Shown here: positions 1 through 6,062 of the stretch, piece after piece | Position numbering within the stretch: position 1 is the first letter of the stretch | How the letters are laid out: each line of letters starts with the position of its first letter | Assembly: GCA_964617105.1 (NCBI GenBank) | Contig: CAZTWC010000226.1 | Coordinates: 1-6,348, forward strand | Length of the DNA stretch: 6,348 nt | Source of the DNA: CAZTWC01 sp964617105 [NCBI: uncultured Myxococcia bacterium] | GTDB lineage: Bacteria > CAZTWC01 | Direction of reading: 5' to 3' | The notes under the pieces: generated by a model | The model's input: the letters and a program-made list of their open reading frames with translations, nothing else | Told to the model about the DNA's origin: nothing | Database searches by the model: none | Translations under genes and position numbers: made by a program

Positions 1-1853
1 AACTCTTCCAGGTCTTTGAACAATTCGTTGACACACTCCACCTCTGTACCATCTAATGTGCAAGTAAAAGAGCCATTAGAGCACAGATCGTTGTCCGCAC
101 CGTCACACATCTGTCCCAATTTGGGCCAATCTTCGTCGATCTCTCCATCACAATCGTTATCTTTGCTGTCACAGGTTTCAATGATCGGTTCCGGAGCAGT
201 ACAGTCTTTCCACTCTCCGCTGTCACACACCTCTTGGCCACCACCACAGGTGCCGTATTGATTGGTTTTACTGCAGGCTCTGGTGGTGAGTCCTTCGTCC
301 ACCTCCTCATCGCAATCGTTATCCTGTCCGTCGCAATCCTCCTCCTGGGCTTCTATAGCATTACAGTCAACCCACTGGCCCTCTTTGCAAAATTCCACCC
401 CAAAGCATTTGCCAAAACTATTCTGTTTGCGACAGGGCCGTTCTAAATATTCATCAGTGGCGCCATCACAGTCGTTATCTAATCCATCACATATCTCGGG
501 TTGGGCATCCGACGCATCGCAATCAGCCCAGCCTTTTTTCCCGTCCGGTAATACTGCACACTTGGCCTGTCCCTTGCACTGACCAAATTCGTTTTTGCTA
601 AAACATTCCTTTAAAGATTCTTCATCCACCTGGCCGTCACAATCATTATCCTGACCATCGCACTCCTCAAATGAAGGTGTCTGAGCCCCGCAGATCATCC
701 CCCAACTGCTGTCAGCCAATTGACCGCATTGCTCCTGCCCGGCGCAGGTGCCATAATTGTTGCTCTTCTGGCAGGACTTACCAGTTAAACCTTCATCTGT
801 AGTGCCATCACAGTTGTCATCCTGGCTGTTACAAATCTCCTCCATAGGTTCTGTGGCAGAACAAGTGTCCCACTGGCCGCTTCCCAGGCAGAACTTAATC
901 CCCAGACAGGTACCATGCTGATTGGAAGACTCGCATTGCGACTCAATCTTTCCCTCATCGGTTTCACCATCGCAGTCATTGTCCAGATTATCACAACTTT
1001 CAGCTGCCGGTTCCTTAGCATCACAGCCAGTCCAGCCTTTATAGCCGTTACAAGTTTCGGTCCCCAGGCAAACCCCAAACTTATTACTCCGTTGGCATTT
1101 TCTGTGCTCTCCCTGGTTACTCACGCTGCAACCGCAATTATTAGAGGCTGGCAGGCACTGTTTTCCCTGCAGAGAACCATCGTGATTATGAACCTGAGTA
1201 CAAAGATATCCCTCTGGACACTCCTCCACCGAACAGTCAAAACTGCAAAAGTTGCCATCAGAAAGGTGAACACAAAAATCTCCACCTACATTGCAGTCCT
1301 GGTTGTTGAAACAAGTGGAACACAACCCCTGCTGGTGAGCAATACAGACCTGCTTCTCCTTCTGGTCAACAACATCAGTCACACTCTTACAACGATAACC
1401 GGAGGGGCAATCAGCCTTTTGGCATTCCCGGGTGCAAACTGAATCATTGGAGGGAAGATTAAAACAAAGTCCATCGATACATTGACTATCTGCTTGGCAT
1501 TTCTCCCCTATCTTTATATCAGCGGTACCTACAATTTCTTCATCACCACCCTCTTGAATAACGCCGCCGTCCGCATCATCCTGGGTAACCTCTCCAGCGG
1601 AATCATCGCCAGGATATCCATCCCCGCCATCTTTTTCAGCGTCACCTTTAGACTGATCATCTTTCTGGCCTGCCTGCTCACCGCCATCAGCATCTACCAC
1701 CTCATCCATATCTCCAACTTCTTCATAGCTGCCCGACGAGCCAACCGGCCCCTCCTCTCCACAACGCCACGAAAACAACACCATTAAAAGTATCGATAGC
1801 AGCCATACAGTCCTGGCCCAAACCATCATAAATTTATTTTTTTTCTTATCCAT
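1..1853 (-). CDS. Cys-rich MopE-like repeat lipoprotein (3' end outside window)
   Basis: I translated this by hand from the ATG at 1853. The frame stays open for 617 codons to the left edge, so the C-terminus is missing. The start has a Shine-Dalgarno (AGGA, 8 nt upstream). Residues 1-31 are a basic N-terminus, a hydrophobic stretch and Cys31, which suggests a lipoprotein. However, the residues before the Cys (S-W-R) are not a normal lipobox. Residues 40-110 form an acidic Asp/Gly/Glu-rich linker. Residues 119-240 are Cys-rich with C..D..C..G.C and CP.GY.C patterns. Residues 253-574 hold six units of 52-57 residues. Each ends in a version of E.CDG.DNDCDG..DE, starting at Cys 287, 341, 398, 455, 507 and 561, and each contains N.(F/Y)G.C.G and C..G.W..C elements. 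This matches the MopE-type putative metal-binding motif (PF11617) common in deltaproteobacterial surface proteins. The DxDxDG-like acid clusters suggest Ca2+ or another metal, which is inference. It is probably a disulfide-stabilised protein outside the cytoplasm; partner and substrate are unknown. Confidence 0.9.
   Translation of the reverse strand, partial: MDKKKNKFMMVWARTVWLLSILLMVLFSWRCGEEGPVGSSGSYEEVGDMDEVVDADGGEQAGQKDDQSKGDAEKDGGDGYPGDDSAGEVTQDDADGGVIQEGGDEEIVGTADIKIGEKCQADSQCIDGLCFNLPSNDSVCTRECQKADCPSGYRCKSVTDVVDQKEKQVCIAHQQGLCSTCFNNQDCNVGGDFCVHLSDGNFCSFDCSVEECPEGYLCTQVHNHDGSLQGKQCLPASNNCGCSVSNQGEHRKCQRSNKFGVCLGTETCNGYKGWTGCDAKEPAAESCDNLDNDCDGETDEGKIESQCESSNQHGTCLGIKFCLGSGQWDTCSATEPMEEICNSQDDNCDGTTDEGLTGKSCQKSNNYGTCAGQEQCGQLADSSWGMICGAQTPSFEECDGQDNDCDGQVDEESLKECFSKNEFGQCKGQAKCAVLPDGKKGWADCDASDAQPEICDGLDNDCDGATDEYLERPCRKQNSFGKCFGVEFCKEGQWVDCNAIEAQEEDCDGQDNDCDEEVDEGLTTRACSKTNQYGTCGGGQEVCDSGEWKDCTAPEPIIETCDSKDNDCDGEIDEDWPKLGQMCDGADNDLCSNGSFTCTLDGTEVECVNELFKDLEE
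132..1097 (-). repeat. Six tandem Cys-rich MopE-like protein repeats
   Basis: Six coding repeats of about 54 codons (156-171 nt) lie inside the lipoprotein gene. The shared skeleton is C...N.(F/Y)G.C.G...C..G.W..C.A......E.CD..DNDCDG..DE. Spacings between successive motif cysteines are 54, 57, 57, 52 and 54 residues. Unit 2 has CNSQDDNCDG in place of CDG.DNDCDG, and unit 5 has CDEEVDE where the others have CDG..DE. The nucleotide sequences have diverged although the protein skeleton is kept, so this is an old duplication held by selection, not recent expansion. After unit 6 the pattern breaks into CDGADNDLCSNG, which suggests a different domain begins near residue 583. Confidence 0.85.
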
Positions 1854-1900
1854 CTACGAGTTCCTAGCAAAGGTTGTGTAGTATTTCAATTTTGATTTTT

Positions 1901-1929
1901 ATTCTATCATATTTTCTATACAGTCTCAA
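1901..1929 (-). promoter_or_regulatory. Sigma70-type promoter for the MopE-like gene
   Basis: Read on the minus strand, TTGAGA (1929-1924) is followed by a 17-nt spacer and TAGAAT (1906-1901). Each hexamer differs from consensus at one or two positions. Transcription would begin near 1894 and give a leader of about 40 nt before the ATG at 1853. The surroundings are AT-rich. The call rests on motif and position only. Confidence 0.45.
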
Positions 1930-1996
1930 ATCAGACAATTTACCTATACCCCAATGCCTGGAGGTAGGGGGTTTACGGCGAAATTTTGGTAAAAAT

Positions 1997-2025
1997 TTGA
2001 CACCACCCAAAAACGATTGTTAAAT
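1997..2025 (+). promoter_or_regulatory. Sigma70-type promoter for the PilZ gene
   Basis: A perfect TTGACA (1997-2002) is followed by a 17-nt spacer and TTAAAT (2020-2025), a 4/6 match to the -10 consensus. A better -10-like box, TATAGT (2026-2031), is too far away at 23 nt. Transcription would begin near 2032, about 30 nt before the PilZ start. The strong Shine-Dalgarno AAGGGGG lies 8 nt before the ATG at 2061. The call rests on motif and position only. Confidence 0.45.
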
Positions 2026-2060
2026 TATAGTAACAATGTATAAAAAAGGGGGTAATTATT

Positions 2061-2339
2061 ATGAGCGGACATTCACTTAGACAATTTGATCGCTTGGACA
2101 GCCAGTTCAAAGTGTTGGTTGCCAGCGACCAGGAATCATTTGAAACCGTGGGATTGAATATAAGTCCCGATGGAATATTCATGGCTGATCCGAAAAATCG
2201 CCTGCGGGAAAATATCTTTGAAATTAACCTCTTTGTTTATAATCGTCAAAACCCGGCCCGCTTTATGGTGGAAAAATTACACCAGTCCACTTACCAGGGA
2301 GTCGATGGCTGGGGCCTGAAGTTTTTACAGCCCTGTTGA
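2061..2339 (+). CDS. Single-domain PilZ (cyclic di-GMP-binding) protein
   Basis: This 92-residue protein carries both parts of the PilZ signature: RxxxR at residues 7-11 (RQFDR) and [D/N]xSxxG at residues 33-38 (NISPDG). The spacing is normal for the family. The rest is the expected short beta-strand-rich barrel (residues 14-90) with no other domain and no membrane segment. In this family the two arginines and the Asn/Ser motif bind the second messenger c-di-GMP, and the protein then acts through a partner in the cytoplasm. The start at 2061 has a strong AAGGGGG Shine-Dalgarno at 8 nt. It is transcribed divergently from the MopE-like gene and convergently with the operon on its right, so it appears monocistronic. 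The output (motility, adhesion, polysaccharide or other) cannot be told from the sequence. Confidence 0.85.
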   Translation: MSGHSLRQFDRLDSQFKVLVASDQESFETVGLNISPDGIFMADPKNRLRENIFEINLFVYNRQNPARFMVEKLHQSTYQGVDGWGLKFLQPC

Positions 2340-2466
2340 TCTCCTCCGTTCTCTCCACAGGCTTGATATCCGGTGGAACTCAACCCTCGATTTTTTATCA
2401 AATCCTCAGATTTTTGAAAACTTGCAACTTTTGTATCCAAAAACCGATTTTCAGGTGTCTATTATT

Positions 2467-2521
2467 TAAAGGGTGGAAAGCTATTGAAATTTTTTAAATT
2501 TCTCCTTAAACCCTCCCTTTA
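2467..2521. repeat. Nested inverted repeat (potential RNA hairpin)
   Basis: The outer arms TAAAGGGTGG (2467-2476) and CCTCCCTTTA (2512-2521) pair at 9 of 10 positions. Between them lies a perfect 7-bp inverted repeat with a 3-nt loop, GAAATTTTTTAAATTTC (2486-2502). No T-run follows the outer stem on either strand, so it is not a standard terminator. It could be a transcript-end structure or a chance fold in AT-rich DNA. Confidence 0.35.
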
Positions 2522-2526
2522 GACAA

Positions 2527-2574
2527 CTATATGACTTGGCTATAATATGGCCATTATGGCTCTATGGCATATAG
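2527..2574. repeat. Long imperfect palindrome / hairpin
   Basis: The outer arms CTATATG (2527-2533) and CATATAG (2568-2574) are perfect complements. Inside is a 9-pair stem, GGCTATAAT (2538-2546) with ATTATGGCT (2553-2561), including two G-T wobbles, around a 6-nt loop ATGGCC. The element therefore folds as two stems with an asymmetric internal loop. It contains the TATAAT box at 2541-2546. It lies between convergent genes and has no U-tract. Confidence 0.45.
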
Positions 2575-2672
2575 TTTGCACTATTCTTTTACCTATGGCT
2601 GCTTTTATGGGACTAGCCGGTGAGAAACTTTGCCATTTAATTTCAGGCACTTTAAATGTTTCCTCAATTTAA
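2556..2672 (+). CDS. Doubtful 38-residue hydrophobic small protein
   Basis: The ATG at 2556 opens a 38-codon frame ending in TAA at 2670-2672. The N-terminal half is hydrophobic (residues 5-21, including VCTILLPMAAF), which would suit a small membrane protein. The C-terminal half is more polar. There is no Shine-Dalgarno, but a perfect TATAAT (2541-2546) with TTTAGA 17 nt upstream (2518-2523) would place the transcript start within a few bases of the ATG, giving a leaderless message. The frame overlaps a palindrome and I recognise no family. A chance ORF is at least as likely. Confidence 0.15.
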   Translation: MALWHIVCTILLPMAAFMGLAGEKLCHLISGTLNVSSI

Positions 2673-2728
2673 CCAGTTGGGTAAAGTGATTCTGTGATAA
2701 TTTAGCATCCTCTTTTCCGACAGTCTGC

Positions 2729-4537
2729 TTAAAAGCGGCCTTTTTCTGGAGCATATCCTGCTCCTTGACACCCACCACTTCCTATTACGCTGTTTGATTC
2801 TCCCGGTGTTCCCCCTTTAACCTTTGAAGCAGACCAGTTACAGGCCCGGTCTCCCGCAGATGGAAAGATCATCTCCCGGCTTAACCCTTTAGAAATTTGA
2901 GCAGACCAGTTGTGATAAGATCCCTTCAACTCCTTTTTTTCCCCGGACCATAATTTTATTATTTCGCCATCATTTTTTAACCCTCGATTCAATAAAACCT
3001 TTTCGCCGGCCACCCATACCGGGACGCCAGGAGGAATTGCCTGTATGGCTCTATCCCTATCGTTTTTGCTCACCACCAAACCATAACCCCTGCCATTTAA
3101 AAGTATCTTATTATTTACGTCACTCTCCAATGAGAAACTAAAATTGGAACTACCACTATCCTGAATTATCCAACCGCTCATATCAATATCTGAATATCCA
3201 TAATTAAAAAGTTCTATAAATTCAAATTGTTCCTCCAAAGGGGCGAAAAGAATCTCGTTCACCACCAATCGGGAACCAAAAGAATCAAATTTACCCATTT
3301 TGCGTAAGGAGGGCAAACCACAAAGATCAAAAACCACCAACTCATATTGATATATAAAATTGGGTTTTATCTCTTCAATTTTAATTTCGGTTTTTATCCC
3401 CTCTGCTTGAATTTTTTCAACCATCTGATCTCGATAAATATTTTTCTCTATCCAGCGACTGCCCCTTTTATAAACCCGATATTGGAAAAGAATCCGGGAG
3501 AGATTTTCACTTGTTTCCAGAATAAAATGGACATAGCGCTGCTCATAAACACTACTCACTTCCTTAACAACCGGCTCAATTGTATCCTCTTGCCCAACCA
3601 TAAAAGGTAATCGCGCCTGGCCAAGATCTACATTTTCAGGTTTATCTCCCCTTCTCCTGACCGGCCATCCTGCTTCATCCATTATTGCTCCATTAAACAC
3701 CAACAGGCAATTTTCCTGGGTAAATAATTGCTGGCCGGGAAAAATCTCTGCCGAGAGCAAACCTGTATCAGAACCTTGCTCAGACCGGTTTTCTTTAATG
3801 TAGAAGGGGAGTTCTTGACCGTTACAAAATAATTTTACCTCTTTTTGCAAATCACCAAAAACCGGTTCACTAAAATAAAAAGGGATACCGGTTTGAAGGT
3901 TAGAAGCCACCTCTACGGTTTCCTGGTTACTCAACCAAACCATTGGTGATGATACATCCTGTAGTTTCAGTTTATAGACAAAATCTGCCTTCTGGCAAAA
4001 AGGATTTGATAAATTCTTCCTGTTGTCATTCTCTACATAGGAGGAAATAAGATTGCCAGCCAGAGGGTTGCCGGCCAGATCCCTTAAATTTTTTGATAAG
4101 AGAAGATAATAAGTGGTAAAATCATCTAATTTTATTGGAACAAATTTAAAAGTAGTACCCCTCTCACCAGGAAGCCACTCTCCCTGAACCTTTTTTCCTC
4201 TAAGATTTGCCTTCAGGGGCGGATGGGCAAAATCAGCAACCAGTCCAGAAGAATATTCCCCCTCCTCAAATAGGGCAAAGTGATCCTGGGCCCAATTTGA
4301 TAGTTCAAAATCCATGGGTTCAGAAAAAACAATTTCCAGCCAAAAGTTTCGGGCTCCCCGGGAGGGATCGGCCAGGCGTATCTCTTTTACTATTGGAGAA
4401 ACCGCATCAATATCACTACCAGTTATTTGTTCACACGCCCGGCCATCAGCATCAACCGCGGAAAAATCCAGGCACCCGGCAACTAATACCCCAAATAGAC
4501 AAACAACAATTGGGCAATAAAACAGTTTGAATCTCAT
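2729..4537 (-). CDS. Surface lipoprotein: Ig-like (SbsA-type) plus lamin-tail domain
   Basis: This 602-residue exported protein has a clear lipoprotein signal: hydrophobic residues 9-21, lipobox L-V-A-G, then Cys22. Residues 48-165 read as an SbsA-type Ig-like (Big_5) domain, with IVFSEPMDF near 69-77 and the closing pattern T.F.F.P...L...T.Y.L.....L.D.AGNPL (129-159). Residues about 198-293 look like a second, divergent copy (FYFSEPVF at 220-227, I.DEAGWPV at 285-293). Residues 318-417 resemble a fibronectin-III-like strand set. Residues 422-584 match a lamin-tail domain (PF00932): VVNEILFAPLEEQFEFIEL, then D.SGW...D, and W......GGTPG..NS near the end. In bacteria this combination is typical of surface or cell-wall proteins of unknown function. 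AGGA lies 8 nt before the ATG. It is the last gene of the operon, starting 18 nt after the previous stop. Confidence 0.88.
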   Translation of the reverse strand: MRFKLFYCPIVVCLFGVLVAGCLDFSAVDADGRACEQITGSDIDAVSPIVKEIRLADPSRGARNFWLEIVFSEPMDFELSNWAQDHFALFEEGEYSSGLVADFAHPPLKANLRGKKVQGEWLPGERGTTFKFVPIKLDDFTTYYLLLSKNLRDLAGNPLAGNLISSYVENDNRKNLSNPFCQKADFVYKLKLQDVSSPMVWLSNQETVEVASNLQTGIPFYFSEPVFGDLQKEVKLFCNGQELPFYIKENRSEQGSDTGLLSAEIFPGQQLFTQENCLLVFNGAIMDEAGWPVRRRGDKPENVDLGQARLPFMVGQEDTIEPVVKEVSSVYEQRYVHFILETSENLSRILFQYRVYKRGSRWIEKNIYRDQMVEKIQAEGIKTEIKIEEIKPNFIYQYELVVFDLCGLPSLRKMGKFDSFGSRLVVNEILFAPLEEQFEFIELFNYGYSDIDMSGWIIQDSGSSNFSFSLESDVNNKILLNGRGYGLVVSKNDRDRAIQAIPPGVPVWVAGEKVLLNRGLKNDGEIIKLWSGEKKELKGSYHNWSAQISKGLSREMIFPSAGDRACNWSASKVKGGTPGESNSVIGSGGCQGAGYAPEKGRF

Positions 4538-4555
4538 ACTACTTATCCTTTTAAG

Positions 4556-5305
4556 TCAAAAGTTTCTGACCTTCAGTTTTTTAGATGCTCTACTAAAATA
4601 TCCCCCGGTCAGGCCATCTAAAATTGCGGTTAGTTCTGCCAATTTAATCCGCTCATTGAGATTAGATTTAAAATGATTAAATTTATTGATCTTGATATTA
4701 GCCTTTATCCGCAAGCGCTCAAAATAGGTCTGATTTACCCGGATCAGCAACTTGTCTCTAACATAATACATCCCCAACGCCTGACGATTTACCATCAACT
4801 GGTTGCGGTTAAATACTACCTGATCCAACTGCCAAGTAGCCCTTAACTCATAGAGCATATCAAAGTCTGTACTCCTCTGGTCAGTAGGTGCCTCTCCTCC
4901 CCGAAGAGTATAATTTCGGTCATCCTCCTGCCGGGTGATCAAACGCACCCTGAATTCGGGCAACCAGGCAGCCTTCCCTGCTCTTTTCATCCAATCTGTC
5001 ACTTTTTCAGGGTTTACTTGAGCATATTTCAAAGCTTCCTGCTGGAGATCGTTAATTCCAGGCTCACCCTGTTTCAGTTTATTTATCATTAAATCTGCCA
5101 TTTTATTATCCTGCCTGACCAATCTTGCCTTTAATTGCTTTTTTTGTTTATTTAGGCCAATTTCCCTATCCATTTTCTCTGTCAATGCCAGCGATTTAAC
5201 CGAGCGTCTTCCTTTGCCTCTTCCTGAAAATGTTGGGTAGTCCGCCCATACACAAACTTCATATAAACAAAGAAAAAAAACAATTGAGGTAATGGCAGTT
5301 TTCAT
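4556..5305 (-). CDS. Exported helical protein, TolC-hairpin-like, paralogue of preceding gene
   Basis: I chose the ATG at 5305 (249 residues) over the one at 5323 (255), which overlaps the previous stop. The inner ATG has AAGGGG 9 nt upstream and gives a normal signal peptide, MKTAITSIVFFLCLYEVCVWA then DYP. Numbering below is for the 255-residue form. Residues 45-118 are charged and helical, with QQEALKYAQVNPEKVTDWMKRA at 94-115. WLPEFRVRL (120-128) looks like a beta strand. LYELRATWQLDQVVFN (157-172) is followed by a long helix to about 232, then LTAILDGLTGGYFSR (231-245). I have a sense of a deltaproteobacterial uncharacterised family with this P-x-strand, W.L....F, helix, LTGG layout. The strand-then-long-helix plan recalls half of a TolC-type outer-membrane efflux protein, which is inference. 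It is probably periplasmic or outer-membrane associated. The middle gene of the operon. Confidence 0.75.
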   Translation of the reverse strand: MKTAITSIVFFLCLYEVCVWADYPTFSGRGKGRRSVKSLALTEKMDREIGLNKQKKQLKARLVRQDNKMADLMINKLKQGEPGINDLQQEALKYAQVNPEKVTDWMKRAGKAAWLPEFRVRLITRQEDDRNYTLRGGEAPTDQRSTDFDMLYELRATWQLDQVVFNRNQLMVNRQALGMYYVRDKLLIRVNQTYFERLRIKANIKINKFNHFKSNLNERIKLAELTAILDGLTGGYFSRASKKLKVRNF

Positions 5306-5314
5306 TATGATTAT

Positions 5315-5320
5315 CCCCTT
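5315..5320 (-). promoter_or_regulatory. Ribosome binding site deciding the start at 5305
   Basis: AAGGGG on the minus strand (5320-5315) lies 9 nt before the ATG at 5305. It falls inside the coding frame if translation began at 5323. The upstream ATG at 5323 overlaps the stop of the preceding gene (ATGA) and has no comparable site. A coupled start at 5323 remains possible. Confidence 0.5.
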
Positions 5321-5784
5321 CATTTATTGCTCTCTAAATGAGTTTTTACCAACTCAAGTGATATTATATCTGATAAATATCCCTCTATATCGGCATATCT
5401 ATTTTCTTTTAATCGATTCTTCAGAGCCTTCTGCTCTCCATGCAGTTTAATTAACCATAGATTCTTCTCTCGTCTATATTGGTGCTTTCTCACCTGTTCC
5501 TGTTGCCATAACAATCTTAAAGAATTAAATATAATTTTTTTCAGATCCCAAAGCAGAAAAGTTTCATAGAGCAATCTGAAGTCTTTCTGCCGCCCATAAA
5601 CGCCAGGTAACATCTGGCTCTCCACTCCCTTTCGCATATAAACCCGCATCTCTATCCGCGGCAACAAAGGCCCCCAGGATACCAGATCCGGCTGCCAATA
5701 GGCATGACTATAGCCCTGACTCAGCCAATGAACCACAAAAACGCAAAAGAATATTGTCAATTTATAAGCACAGTTATGGTACAC
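5320..5784 (-). CDS. Small exported protein, first gene of envelope operon
   Basis: This 154-residue protein starts at a GTG (5784). An in-frame TAA five codons upstream rules out an earlier start, and AAGGG lies 9 nt before it. Residues 8-28 form a signal peptide ending SHA, with mature YWQPD after it. LLPRIEMRVYM (40-50) looks like a beta strand. LYETFLLWDLKKIIFN (72-87) leads into a long, very basic helix (about 88-128). The spacing LYE-x4-W-x-L-x4-FN is the same as in the next gene, so the two are paralogues. This one lacks the N-terminal helical section and the LTGG motif of its neighbour. Function is unknown, probably a periplasmic or outer-membrane-associated subunit. I see no convincing sigma70 promoter just upstream, although an operon start here is likely given the 278-nt gap. 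Confidence 0.75.
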   Translation of the reverse strand: MYHNCAYKLTIFFCVFVVHWLSQGYSHAYWQPDLVSWGPLLPRIEMRVYMRKGVESQMLPGVYGRQKDFRLLYETFLLWDLKKIIFNSLRLLWQQEQVRKHQYRREKNLWLIKLHGEQKALKNRLKENRYADIEGYLSDIISLELVKTHLESNK

Positions 5785-6062
5785 CGGTAAATGCCCTTAT
5801 CCACAAAAATCAATACCAGTCTATAAATACTAAATCTTCATCTTGTGGTTTTATTCAATTACTGTGCCAATACATACTGCGGCTCGAAAATAGTTTGGTG
5901 GGATTCAGACTATGAAGGGTGACTTCGCGCAAAGGAAACACATCATGGTTCATAAAGCAATAACAAGCGTATGGGAAAGGGCTAATTGTGTAGTAATTTG
6001 AACAGAGTGTCCGGACAGATCCGGACACTACATGATTTGCTATGAAAGTAATTTAGAAAAAA
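5785..6062. other. Intergenic region with a TCCGGACA element
   Basis: These 278 bases separate two minus-strand genes. They should hold the operon promoter, but I found no convincing -35/-10 pair. The notable content is the perfect inverted repeat at 6006-6029. A 29-codon plus-strand frame (5912-6001) has no Shine-Dalgarno and no recognisable product, so I do not call it a gene. Confidence 0.55.
6006..6029. repeat. Perfect 10-bp inverted repeat with TCCGGACA units
   Basis: AGTGTCCGGA (6006-6015) and TCCGGACACT (6020-6029) are exact reverse complements around a 4-nt loop CAGA. Because TCCGGA is itself a palindrome, the element also reads as a direct repeat: TCCGGACA at 6010-6017 and 6020-6027, 10 bp apart, one turn of the helix. 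No T-run follows on either strand. It lies 33 nt after the stop of the small gene to its right on the minus strand. It could be a transcript-stabilising hairpin, a protein-binding operator or a REP-like extragenic element. The sequence alone does not decide. Confidence 0.7.

Larger units (their letters stand above)
2340..2728. other. Convergent intergenic region, no confident gene
   Basis: These 389 bases separate the ends of the PilZ gene and the lipoprotein operon. No strong Rho-independent terminator is visible in either direction. The best candidate for PilZ is an imperfect hairpin at 2354-2377 (TCCAC/GTGGA, one A-G mismatch, then GG/CC, loop of 8). Its T-run starts only at 2391, 13 nt after the stem, so it is weak. 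Further right are nested inverted repeats at 2467-2521 and 2527-2574 and a doubtful short ORF at 2556-2672. A separate A/T-only stem occurs at 2634-2640/2652-2658. Confidence 0.6.

Noticed and set aside
785-1078. A 97-codon minus-strand open frame in another phase
   Set aside because: It is a shifted frame inside the MopE-like gene and loses the cysteine and DNDCDG pattern. The same applies to the minus-strand frame at 53-310. No frameshift is needed, because the main frame is unbroken from 1853 to 1.
915-1442. A 175-codon plus-strand open frame
   Set aside because: It lies antisense to the Cys-rich MopE-like gene, whose protein has clear repeats and family motifs. The plus-strand product has no recognisable motif and is a by-product of the repeat codons.
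1482-1787. A 101-codon plus-strand open frame, hydrophobic in appearance
   Set aside because: It is antisense to the acidic linker and Cys-rich start of the MopE-like gene. Antisense of Asp/Gly-rich codons gives a hydrophobic product by chance.
1973-2182. A 69-codon minus-strand open frame over the PilZ start
   Set aside because: It is antisense to a gene with both PilZ motifs and covers its promoter; no Shine-Dalgarno or family signal.
2634-2658. A hairpin as terminator of the lipoprotein operon
   Set aside because: The stem CATTTAA/TTAAATG is all A/T except one pair, and no T-run follows on the minus strand.
4207-4530. Plus-strand open frames opposite the lipoprotein gene (also 3347-3610 and 4314-4520)
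   Set aside because: They are antisense to a protein with a clear lipobox and recognisable domains, and have no motifs of their own.
5912-6001. A 29-codon plus-strand frame before the TCCGGACA element
   Set aside because: No Shine-Dalgarno, no promoter and no recognisable product. It could be a remnant of a mobile element but nothing shows this.
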